Part shown: positions 1-5,699 of the stretch, in pieces
Position numbering within the stretch: position 1 is the stretch's first letter
How the letters are laid out: every line of letters starts with the position of its first letter
Source of the DNA: Stenotrophomonas sp.
GTDB lineage: Bacteria; Pseudomonadota; Gammaproteobacteria; Xanthomonadales; Xanthomonadaceae
Assembly (NCBI GenBank): GCA_003510825.1
Contig: DOKO01000022.1
Span: 1 to 8,271 of the forward strand
DNA length: 8,271 bases
Reading direction: 5' to 3'
Notes under the pieces: model-generated
Seen by the model: only the letters and a program-made list of their open reading frames with translations
Databases searched by the model: none
Told to the model about the DNA's origin: nothing
Translations under genes and position numbers: made by a program

Positions 1-48
1 CGGCGACCGAGCTTACATGGACGTACTTGCAGCGTCCCCCAGCCAACC
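1..48. repeat. Possible end of a dispersed intergenic repeat (truncated by window edge)
   Basis: These bases look noncoding. Read on the - strand they give a G-run followed by a short segment (GACGCTGCAAGTACGTCC) that I remember as recurring between genes in Xanthomonas and Stenotrophomonas genomes, often next to a hairpin after a gene. The hairpin partner would lie left of the window. The recognition comes from memory of the genus and nothing inside the window proves it. The rest of the upstream stretch, 49-148, holds no gene or clear signal. Confidence 0.3.
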
Positions 49-148
49 CACCCTCCCGGCCAACCCTCAATTACCAGGGCTTTCAGCCCCCACCACGGAG
101 GGGCACCGCCGTTCGCCGATCCCCCGCCGCAGGCGCGCCTTCCGCGCA

Positions 149-162
149 GGAAAAAAATTTCC
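149..162. promoter_or_regulatory. AT-rich inverted repeat upstream of the ECF promoter (UP-like element or operator)
   Basis: GGAAAAAAATTTCC is an inverted repeat with 5-bp arms (GGAAA/TTTCC) around four A residues. It stands out in very GC-rich surroundings. It ends 8 bp before the TGTCGA -35 element, roughly -55 to -42 from the inferred start site. That is where an UP element contacts the RNA polymerase alpha subunit, or where an activator or repressor could bind. The role is inferred from position and composition only. Confidence 0.4.
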
Positions 163-170
163 AACTGACC

Positions 171-197
171 TGTCGATTCCCGATCCCCCGGTTCGTC
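171..197 (+). promoter_or_regulatory. ECF42-type promoter of the YCII/VOC/sigma operon
   Basis: A -35 element TGTCGA (171-176) is separated by exactly 17 bp from a -10 element CGTC (194-197). These match the motif reported for ECF42 sigma factors (TGTCGA in the -35 region, CGA/TC in the -10 region). Transcription would start near 203-205, leaving a leader of roughly 38 nt before the first gene at 242. The encoded sigma factor at the end of the operon is an ECF42 member, so this site implies autoregulation. I saw no second TGTCGA/CGTC pair in the later intergenic gaps, so one promoter probably serves all five genes. Confidence 0.7.
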
Positions 198-241
198 GTA
201 CCCATGAAGGGCGCGCAGAACGCCGCCCACGGGAGACCCAC

Positions 242-655
242 ATGAAAGTCATGGTGATCGTCAAAGCCAACGCCGATTCCGAAGCCGGGCGCCTACCCAG
301 CGAAGCGGAACTGGCCGAAATGGGTGCCTACAACGAACAACTCGTCGCCGCCGGCATCATGCTCGCCGGTGAAGGCCTGCACGCCACCGCCCGTGGTCGC
401 CGCATTCATTTCGGCGCCGCCGCCCCGCAGGTGCAGGCCGGGCCGTTTGGCCCGCCCAGCGAGCAGATCGCCGGATTCTGGCTGTGGAACGTGCGGTCGC
501 TGGATGAGGCCGTCGAATGGGCCAGCCGTGCCCCGTTCGGCGCTGGTGGCACCCTCGAGTTGCGTCCGCTGATCACCGCCGAGGATTTCGGCGAAGCCTT
601 CACCCCCGAATTACAGCAGCAGGAACAGCGTCTGCGGGAACAGCTGGAAAACTGA
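242..655 (+). CDS. YCII-related (DGPF-family) protein
   Basis: This 137-aa cytoplasmic protein belongs to the YCII-related family, small alpha/beta (ferredoxin-like fold) proteins also called DGPF proteins after a conserved motif. Visible family marks are the start MKVMVIVKA, the segment QVQAGPFGPPSEQIAGFW (residues 63-80), which corresponds to the DGPF region, and the EAVEWASRAP helix followed by LELRPL. Here the motif reads AGPF (66-69), with the first Asp replaced by Ala. The start at 242 is preceded by GGGAG at 231-235, and the reading frame upstream of it has no family similarity. It is the first gene of a five-gene operon ending in an ECF42 sigma factor, the classical genomic partner of DGPF proteins. 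The biochemical function of these proteins is not known. They are candidates for sensing a ligand or modulating the sigma factor, but that is inference. Confidence 0.93.
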   Translation: MKVMVIVKANADSEAGRLPSEAELAEMGAYNEQLVAAGIMLAGEGLHATARGRRIHFGAAAPQVQAGPFGPPSEQIAGFWLWNVRSLDEAVEWASRAPFGAGGTLELRPLITAEDFGEAFTPELQQQEQRLREQLEN

Positions 656-675
656 TCGATCTTCCCTGTCACATC

Positions 676-693
676 CGCCGGTACGCCCCGGCG
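676..693 (+). other. Small hairpin upstream of the first VOC gene
   Basis: CGCCGG (676-681) and CCGGCG (688-693) form a perfect 6-bp stem with a 6-nt loop in the 61-nt gap after the YCII gene. No T-run follows, so it is not an intrinsic terminator. It ends 12 nt before the GGAG ribosome binding site (706-709) and could affect mRNA stability or translation. A short GC-rich stem like this can also arise by chance in such DNA. Confidence 0.3.
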
Positions 694-716
694 CCACCAC
701 CCAACGGAGCATTGCC

Positions 717-1139
717 ATGAAACTGATTCCCTTCCTTGGCTTCAGCGGCCAGGCCCACGACGCGATGGTCTTTTATGCCAAGGCCCTCGGTGGCCAGGTC
801 ACCTCGGAGATGAAGTACCGCGACATGCCGCCGTCCGATGGTTCGCCGGGCTGCAACGAGATGCCTGCCGAAACCCTCGACCACGTGGCGCACAGCCAGC
901 TGGAGATCGACGGCGCGATCCTGATGGCCGCCGATGGCCCGGGCGGCGGCGAGGGCGGCTCGACCACCATCAATGTCGACGTCGACAGCATCGAGGAAGC
1001 GGAGCGCGTGTTCGCCGCGCTGGCCGAAGGCGGCCAGGTGCAGATGCCGATCGCCGAAACGTTCTGGGCGCATCGCTGGGGCATGTTGATCGACCGCTTC
1101 GGCAAGCCGTGGATGGTCAACTGCATGAAGCAGCCCTGA
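717..1139 (+). CDS. VOC family protein, PhnB-like
   Basis: This 140-aa protein has the glyoxalase/bleomycin-resistance (VOC) fold of the PhnB-like subgroup. Family marks are the opening IPFLGFSGQAHDAMVFYAKAL (4-24, first beta strand and helix), LDHVAHSQLEIDG (54-66), the helix IEEAERVFAALAEGG (92-106), and the closing AETFWAHRWGMLIDRFGKPW (113-132), equivalent to the usual AETFWGDRYGxxxDPFGxxW. The length is normal for the group. GGAG at 706-709 lies 7 nt before the ATG. PhnB-like proteins have no agreed reaction, and many are annotated by similarity to 3-demethylubiquinone methyltransferases without catalysing that step. VOC proteins usually act as dimers and bind small molecules or metal-dependent substrates. 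VOC genes are common companions of ECF42 sigma factors, and here the gene lies between the YCII gene and a second VOC gene. The substrate cannot be told from sequence. Confidence 0.92.
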   Translation: MKLIPFLGFSGQAHDAMVFYAKALGGQVTSEMKYRDMPPSDGSPGCNEMPAETLDHVAHSQLEIDGAILMAADGPGGGEGGSTTINVDVDSIEEAERVFAALAEGGQVQMPIAETFWAHRWGMLIDRFGKPWMVNCMKQP

Positions 1140-1193
1140 TCCGGCTCCAACACCCATCTTCCGTCACCCATCAGCCGCACAGGAAACGCAACG

Positions 1194-1604
1194 ATGAGCG
1201 CACCGCAACCGCAGATGATTTTCGTCAACCTGCCCGTGCAGGACCTGCAACAGTCCAAGGATTTCTTCAGCGCGCTGGGCTACAGCTTCAATCCGGCCTA
1301 CACCAATGAAGATGCCGCCTGCATGGTCATCAGCGAGAGCATCTTCGTGATGCTGCTGGTCAAGCCGTTCTTCCAGCAGTTCACCAACAAGAACATTGCC
1401 GATGCGCACGCGGAGACCGAGGTGATCACCTGCCTTTCCGCAGCCAGCCGCAAGGCGGTGGACGTGATGGTGGACAAGGCGGTGGCCGCCGGTGGCAGCG
1501 AACCGCAACCGGCCCGCGACTACGGTTTCATGTACCAGCGCGGCTTCCAGGACCTGGATGGCCACCTGTGGGAAATCGCACACATGGATGGCGAGCCGGG
1601 CTGA
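1194..1604 (+). CDS. VOC family protein, glyoxalase-like
   Basis: This 136-aa protein is a second, divergent VOC (glyoxalase-fold) protein. The opening MIFVNLPVQDLQQSKDFFSA (8-27) and the closing GFQDLDGHLWEIAHMD (117-132) are the paired beta-strand motifs of the fold, and the closing Glu of LWE (127) is at the position that often ligates metal. The first strand lacks the usual His or Gln ligand (FVNLPV), so a complete metal site is doubtful and a binding role is possible. AGGAAA (1181-1186) lies 7 nt before the ATG. The gap to the preceding VOC gene is 54 nt. The two VOC proteins show little similarity outside the fold motifs, so they look like separate recruits, not a recent duplication. 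Annotation as a lactoylglutathione lyase would be overstated. Confidence 0.92.
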   Translation: MSAPQPQMIFVNLPVQDLQQSKDFFSALGYSFNPAYTNEDAACMVISESIFVMLLVKPFFQQFTNKNIADAHAETEVITCLSAASRKAVDVMVDKAVAAGGSEPQPARDYGFMYQRGFQDLDGHLWEIAHMDGEPG

Positions 1605-1628
1605 CGGCACGCCTTGAGGAGGAAAACC

Positions 1629-1985
1629 ATGGCTTACGTCGATGCTTACGTGCTGCCGTGCCCGCAGGACAAGGTGGCCGACTACCGCCGCCTTGCCCGC
1701 AAGGCCGGCACGGTCTGGAAGGATCACGGCGCGCTGCAGTACATGGAATGCGTGGCCGATGATGTCGAACCCGGGAAGTCCACCTCGTTCCCGCGTGCGG
1801 TGAAGGCCAAGCCGGGGGAAACGGTCATCGTTGCTTTCGTGGTGTTCCGCTCGCGTGCTGCACGCGACCGCATCAACGCCAAGGTGATGGCCGACCCGCG
1901 CCTGGCCAGCATCGGCCCCAAGGACATGCCGTTCGACACCAGGCGCATGTTCTGGGGCGGCTTCAAGCCGATCGTCCAAGCATGA
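1629..1985 (+). CDS. DUF1428 family protein (YbaA-like)
   Basis: This 118-aa protein belongs to DUF1428, the family of Escherichia coli YbaA, which has a dimeric alpha/beta-barrel-like (ferredoxin) fold and no known reaction. Family marks are MAYVDAYVLPCPQDKVADYR (1-20), HGALQYMECVADDV (33-46), FPRAVKAKPGETVIVAFVVF (54-73) and MPFDTRRMFWGGFKPIV (100-116). The ATG at 1629 is preceded by a near-perfect Shine-Dalgarno GAGGAGG (1616-1622), the strongest in the operon. An in-frame TTG at 1614 lies before that site and was not used. The gene sits 24 nt after the VOC gene and directly before the sigma-factor gene. Like YCII proteins, DUF1428 proteins are small-molecule-sized dimeric domains that recur in ECF42 neighbourhoods, which suggests a shared response whose inducer is unknown. 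Confidence 0.93.
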   Translation: MAYVDAYVLPCPQDKVADYRRLARKAGTVWKDHGALQYMECVADDVEPGKSTSFPRAVKAKPGETVIVAFVVFRSRAARDRINAKVMADPRLASIGPKDMPFDTRRMFWGGFKPIVQA

Positions 1986-2030
1986 GGGCTGGCGCTTGTG
2001 CGGGCACGGCCTGCGTGCTGTGATCGGCAC

Positions 2031-3293
2031 ATGACCGAGCCCGCCCTGAGCCAGCGACTGGAGACCCTCTGGCGGATGGAATCGCCGGTGTTGATCGCGC
2101 GCCTGGCGCGGCTGCTCGGCGGTGATGTCGGCCGCGCCGAGGAGCTGGCCCAGGACACCTGGCTGGCCGCGCTGGAGCGCTGGCCGGCGCAGGGCATCCC
2201 GGACAATCCCGGAGCCTGGCTGATGACCACCGCGCGCAACCGTGCCATCGATGTGCTGCGCCAGCACCAGCGCGTGGCGCAGCAGCATGCGCAATGGGGC
2301 GAGGAACTGCACCCGGCGGCGCTGCCCGCACCCGATGACAGCCAGGCACTGGAAGACGACCTTGGCGATGACCTGCTGCGGCTGATGTTCGTGGCCTGCC
2401 ACCCGGTGCTGCCGGCCGATGCACGGGTGGCGCTGACACTGCGCCTGCTGGGCGGGCTGACCACCACCGAGATCGCCCGCGCCTTCCTGCAGCCGGAGCC
2501 GACCATCGCCCAGCGTATCGTGCGCGCCAAGCGCACCCTGGTGCAGAAGCAGGTGCCCTATGAAGTGCCGCGCGCCGAGGCGCTGCCTGAGCGGCTGGCC
2601 TCGGTGCTGGAAGCCATCTACCTGGTCTTCAACGAGGGCTATGCGGCCAGTGCCGGCGATGACTGGATGCGGCCGGCCTTGTGCGAGGAAGCGCTGCGGC
2701 TGGCCCGCATCCTCGCCCATCGGCTGCCCGCGCCGCCGGTGCTGGGCCTGCTGGCGCTGATGGAACTGCAGGCCTCGCGTGCCGCGGCGCGCGTCGATGC
2801 ACAGGGCCAGCCGGTATTGCTGGACGTGCAGAACCGCGCGCGCTGGGACTGGCTGCAGATCGAACGTGGCCGGCAGGTGCTGGAGCGCGCGCTGGATGCC
2901 GGCGGCGGCAACGATGCCTACGTCCTGCAGGCACGCATCGCGGCCTGCCATGCCACCGCGCGCCGTGCCGAAGACACCGACTGGGCACGCATCGCCGCGC
3001 TGTATGCGCAGCTGCTGCAGGTGATGCCCTCGCCGGTGGTGGCCCTGAACCGGGTGGTGGCGGTGTCGCGCAGTGACGGCGCGTTTGCGGCCTGGGGGTT
3101 GCTGCAGCCGTTGCTGGTCGATGCGCGGTTGCAGGGCTATGCCCCGTTGCAGGTGGTACGGGGCGAGCTGCTGCTGCAGCTCGGGCGGGAGCAGGATGCC
3201 CGTGACGCATTTGCCATGGCGGCGGATCTGAGCCAGAACCAGGCCGAGCGCCTGCTGCTGCGGCAGCGGGCGGGTCTGGCGGCCGGAAACTAG
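2031..3293 (+). CDS. RNA polymerase sigma factor, ECF42 group, with C-terminal DUF6596/TPR-like extension
   Basis: This 420-aa protein directs RNA polymerase to a small set of promoters. Sigma region 2 spans about residues 10-80 (EELAQDTWLAALERWP; NPGAWLMTTARNRAIDVLRQ) and region 4 about 115-172 (LTTTEIARAFLQPEPTIAQR, 143-162, the helix-turn-helix). The long helical extension (about 185-415) carries marks of group ECF42: YLVFNEGYAAS (197-207), LLALMELQASRAAAR (240-254), PSPVVALNRVVAV (333-345) and a TPR-like end (ARDAFAMAADLSQNQAERLL). It is about twice the length of a simple ECF factor. No anti-sigma gene is adjacent. In this group the extension is thought to be needed for activity, replacing an anti-sigma. 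The start is uncertain. ATG 2031 gives the usual N-terminus but lacks a clear ribosome binding site. GTG 1998 has GAGGG (1984-1988) 9 nt upstream and would add 11 residues. The likely target is the promoter at 171-197. Confidence 0.95.
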   Translation: MTEPALSQRLETLWRMESPVLIARLARLLGGDVGRAEELAQDTWLAALERWPAQGIPDNPGAWLMTTARNRAIDVLRQHQRVAQQHAQWGEELHPAALPAPDDSQALEDDLGDDLLRLMFVACHPVLPADARVALTLRLLGGLTTTEIARAFLQPEPTIAQRIVRAKRTLVQKQVPYEVPRAEALPERLASVLEAIYLVFNEGYAASAGDDWMRPALCEEALRLARILAHRLPAPPVLGLLALMELQASRAAARVDAQGQPVLLDVQNRARWDWLQIERGRQVLERALDAGGGNDAYVLQARIAACHATARRAEDTDWARIAALYAQLLQVMPSPVVALNRVVAVSRSDGAFAAWGLLQPLLVDARLQGYAPLQVVRGELLLQLGREQDARDAFAMAADLSQNQAERLLLRQRAGLAAGN

Positions 3294-3301
3294 GGCAGGC
3301 A

Positions 3302-3318
3302 GCGACAGGTCTTGTCGC
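3302..3318 (+). other. Hairpin overlapping the -35 element of the second operon
   Basis: GCGACA (3302-3307) and TGTCGC (3313-3318) are perfect 6-bp inverted arms with a 5-nt loop, starting 9 nt after the sigma-factor stop codon. No T-run follows, so it is at best a weak terminator for the first operon. The right arm covers the candidate -35 element TTGTCG, so as DNA the dyad could be an operator for a dimeric regulator of the second operon. Confidence 0.4.
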
Positions 3319-3340
3319 CAGCCCCGGGAGCGGCTATGTT
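3312..3340 (+). promoter_or_regulatory. Candidate sigma-70 promoter of the envelope-protein operon
   Basis: TTGTCG (3312-3317; four of six matches to TTGACA) is followed after exactly 17 bp by TATGTT (3335-3340; four of six matches to TATAAT). Transcription would start near 3347, about 50 nt upstream of the first gene at 3399. It lies in the 105-nt gap between the two operons, where the gene content changes from regulatory to exported proteins. The match is moderate and comes from reading the sequence only. Read-through from the upstream operon is also possible. Confidence 0.45.
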
Positions 3341-3341
3341 T

Positions 3342-3360
3342 CGCGCCCATCGGGGGCGCG
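3342..3360 (+). other. GC-rich hairpin in the leader of the envelope operon
   Basis: CGCGCCC (3342-3348) and GGGCGCG (3354-3360) form a perfect 7-bp GC-only stem with the 5-nt loop ATCGG. The following sequence has no T-run, so it is a poor intrinsic terminator. If the promoter at 3312-3340 is real, this stem lies at the very 5' end of the transcript, where it could protect the mRNA. Alternatively it closes the sigma-factor operon together with the hairpin at 3302-3318. Confidence 0.4.
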
Positions 3361-3398
3361 TCTGTCCCCGCAACGTGCGTTGAACCAGGAGTGGTTGG

Positions 3399-4595
3399 AT
3401 GTTTTCAAGGACGAAGCGCGCGCCGCGCGCCTTTGCGCGCCTGCTCGCCTGTGTGTTGTGCCTGGCCGTGTGGCCGTGGGCAGCGCAGGCTGCAGACAAA
3501 TCGCAGCAGGCCTACTGGGCCGGTTTTGCCTACACCGCTGATGCCGCTGCCGTGCAGGCGACCACGCCGCACGCGCATGCCGTGCTGGAAAAGCGCGGCC
3601 TGATTCCGCTCAACCAGACCCTGGCACAGGCGCTCAAGCGTCGCCCGCCGGCGTCCCTGGAACTGATCGACCAGCCGGTGGCCATGCTCGACGGCACCAC
3701 CAGCGCGATCGTGCTGGCCGCCGCCCTGGACCGCGAGCTGGTATCGGTCGAGCCGATCGGCAACCAGTACAAGGTGCTGGTGGAAGTGGCCCTGCAGGCC
3801 CTGTTCTTCGACTTCCGCGAACGCCAGGTGATCGCGTCCTACCCGATCACCCTGCAGCGCATCGACGTGCAGGATTACCGCCCGGGCAATGACGATATCG
3901 ATGCCATCGTCGCCGACCTGCTGTACGGCAGCGGCAATGCGGCGCTGCCGCAGGTGCTGGCCACCACCCTGGCCCAGGCGAAGCTGCCTGAAGCGGCCTC
4001 GCGACGCCTGCAGGTGGGCGCGGTGACGCTGTCGGAGGCGACCGTGGCCAAGCTGCCCGACCCGAAATGGGCCGACACGCTGCGCGCGACGCTGGCCCAT
4101 GAGCTGTCCAAGACGCTGTCGTCCAACACCGGCGTCGGCCTGCTGCCGCCGGCCTCGGGCCAGGCGATCGGCGGTGCGATGGCCGCGCGCTTCGCCGATG
4201 GCAAGGTCTACCAGTTGAAGATTCCCGAGCCGGACTACGTCATCTCCCTGCAGGTGGACGCGCTGAAGAACGGCGTGATCGAAGAGACCGCCGCGATGAA
4301 GACGATGCTGTTCGGCGCGTTCTTCACTGCCAAGGTCACCGAGCCGTTCTCCGGCAAGGTCTATTTCGAACAGCCGCTGCGCAAGGGCGCCACCAAGGTG
4401 GTGCCGGTCACGCAGTGGCAGGTCGACCAGTGGTCGGCCAGCTACGAAACGCTGCTGGCCGGCTTCGATGCCTTCGCCGGCGCCGCCGCCAAGCGCGCCG
4501 ATTCACGCGCCTGGCTGGACGAACAGAAGCCGGGCGGCCGCCCGTTGCAGCAGCAGACCCAAGCCCTCCAGGAGTTGATCAAATCATGTCGTTGA
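3399..4595 (+). CDS. Secreted protein of unknown family (possible CsgG/TolB-like alpha/beta domain)
   Basis: This 398-aa protein has a clear Sec signal peptide: a basic start (MFSRTKRAPRAFAR), a hydrophobic core (LLACVLCLAVWPWA) and a likely cut after AQA (residue 31). The mature protein should be periplasmic, or outer-membrane associated through partners. I do not recognise the family. The stretch from about 225 to 345 (WADTLRATLAHELSK, GVGLLPP, DYVISLQVDAL, then VTEPFSGKVYFEQPL) has the helix-strand-strand rhythm of CsgG/TolB-like domains, where a short-lived toxic or regulatory role would not be expected; this is inference from pattern only. Residues 120-160 are a likely beta region (YKVLVEVALQALFFDF, QVIASYPITLQRIDVQDY). 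AGGAG (3387-3391) lies 7 nt before the ATG. The 3' end overlaps the next gene by 10 nt, which points to translational coupling and a shared complex. Confidence 0.9.
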   Translation: MFSRTKRAPRAFARLLACVLCLAVWPWAAQAADKSQQAYWAGFAYTADAAAVQATTPHAHAVLEKRGLIPLNQTLAQALKRRPPASLELIDQPVAMLDGTTSAIVLAAALDRELVSVEPIGNQYKVLVEVALQALFFDFRERQVIASYPITLQRIDVQDYRPGNDDIDAIVADLLYGSGNAALPQVLATTLAQAKLPEAASRRLQVGAVTLSEATVAKLPDPKWADTLRATLAHELSKTLSSNTGVGLLPPASGQAIGGAMAARFADGKVYQLKIPEPDYVISLQVDALKNGVIEETAAMKTMLFGAFFTAKVTEPFSGKVYFEQPLRKGATKVVPVTQWQVDQWSASYETLLAGFDAFAGAAAKRADSRAWLDEQKPGGRPLQQQTQALQELIKSCR

Positions 4596-5686
4596 TGCGT
4601 ACCATCCTGCTCATCCTCATCGCCCTGGTGGTGGCCTCGCCGGTCGCCGCACAGACCGCCAGTTCGCGTGGTACCGGTTCGGCCAGCTACAGCCTGCGCC
4701 TGAGTGCCGGTACCCGCGCCGAAGCCCTGAACAAGGCCAAGGTCAATGCCCTGGAGGCGTACATCGCCGAAACCGGCGCGGCCAAGCTGCGCCTGTTCGA
4801 GGCACGCCGCCCGGAGTTCATTGGTGAAATCGACCGCTACGTGCTCAGCGCCGTGCAGCTGTCGGACAACGAAGACAAGAAGGCCAAGACCTACAGCGTC
4901 ACCGTGCGTGCGGAGATCAACACCACGCTGCTGCAGACCAAGCTCGATGCGGGTTCGGCCGTGGCCGGTGCCACCGCCGCGCAGCGCTCGCTGCTGACCT
5001 TCCTGTTCATGGCGCGCTCGCAGGACACCGTGCAGTCGTTCCAGGACAAGGAATACCGTCGCGTCGACGCCAGCAGCAGCTACAGCGAGAACACCCGCGA
5101 AGGCGACTCGTTCCGCGGCAACTCGGTCAGCACCAATGGCAGCATCAACCAGAACGGTTCGGTGTCGGTCACCAGCGGCGGCAGCACCACCGCGCGTGCC
5201 GACAACATCACCTGGAAGGTCGCCAACGCTGCCGAGGTCAACACCGCCATGACCGGTGCCTTCAGTGCCGCCGGCTACGAAGTGGTCGAAGCCGAGTACG
5301 TCGAAGGCGAGTCGCGTGGCCTGCTCAGCATCGAGCGCATCCGCAAGGATTTCAGCACCGGCAACGACCTGGCCCCGGCCACCCTGCGTGACACCGCCAA
5401 CGGCATCCGTGCGGCCAACATCCCGTACATCGCCGTGGGCACCCTGGACGTGGGCATGCGCGATCGTGATCCGGCCAGTGGCAATACCCGCGTGTTCGTC
5501 ACCGTCACCGGCAAGGTGCTGGACGTGACCGGTCGCTTCCCGCGCACCGTGTCTTCGGTCGGCCCGGTGCAGTTCTCCGGTACCGGCCCGAACGAAACCG
5601 TGGCCCGCACCAACGCCCTGCAGCTGGCGGCCGAAAAGGCTGCGCAGCAGATGATCAACGAGCTGAACGTCAAGGCGGTCCGCTGA
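4586..5686 (+). CDS. Secreted protein with FlgT-N/LPP20-like and CsgG/TolB-like regions
   Basis: This 366-aa protein begins with a signal peptide (hydrophobic ILLILIALVVASPV, likely cut after VAA at 22). Residues about 34-120 (YSLRLSAGTRAEALNKAKVN, AYIAETG, FIGEIDRYVLSAVQ, KTYSVTVRAEINTTLL) resemble the N-terminal domain of FlgT and LPP20-type proteins. Residues about 205-360 (EVNTAMTGAFSAAGYEVVEA, IPYIAVGTLDVG, VFVTVTGKVLDVTG, then NALQLAAEKAAQQMINEL) have the rhythm of a CsgG/TolB-like domain ending in an LPP20-like helix. Between them lies a Ser/Asn/Gly/Thr-rich stretch (160-204). These assignments are by eye. ATG 4586 is preferred: AGGAG (4570-4574) lies 11 nt upstream, and the start overlaps the previous gene by 10 nt. 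ATG 4595, overlapping the stop as TGATG, would drop three residues. Probably a periplasmic partner of the lipoprotein encoded downstream. Confidence 0.9.
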   Translation: MSLMRTILLILIALVVASPVAAQTASSRGTGSASYSLRLSAGTRAEALNKAKVNALEAYIAETGAAKLRLFEARRPEFIGEIDRYVLSAVQLSDNEDKKAKTYSVTVRAEINTTLLQTKLDAGSAVAGATAAQRSLLTFLFMARSQDTVQSFQDKEYRRVDASSSYSENTREGDSFRGNSVSTNGSINQNGSVSVTSGGSTTARADNITWKVANAAEVNTAMTGAFSAAGYEVVEAEYVEGESRGLLSIERIRKDFSTGNDLAPATLRDTANGIRAANIPYIAVGTLDVGMRDRDPASGNTRVFVTVTGKVLDVTGRFPRTVSSVGPVQFSGTGPNETVARTNALQLAAEKAAQQMINELNVKAVR

Positions 5687-5699
5687 TTGCTGGTGTCCT

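Noticed and set aside
86..104. GCCCC/GGGGC inverted repeat upstream of the promoter
   Set aside because: A 5-bp stem with a 9-nt loop is expected by chance in DNA this rich in GC, and nothing around it suggests a role.
17..241. Upstream extension of the YCII gene to a start at 17
   Set aside because: The added 75 residues are Pro/Arg-rich with no family similarity, would span the ECF42 promoter, and the ATG at 242 has its own ribosome binding site.
1164..3350. 728-codon open frame on the - strand opposite the VOC, DUF1428 and sigma genes
   Set aside because: It is antisense to three confidently identified genes, its translation is a low-quality His/Arg/Gln-rich sequence with no family resemblance, and long antisense frames are expected in DNA with such strong G/C third-position bias.
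3444..3455. LLAC at residues 15-18 of the first secreted protein as a lipobox
   Set aside because: The Cys comes too early: Arg14 lies directly before LLAC, so no hydrophobic core precedes it, while a good signal peptidase I site (AQA) follows the hydrophobic stretch.
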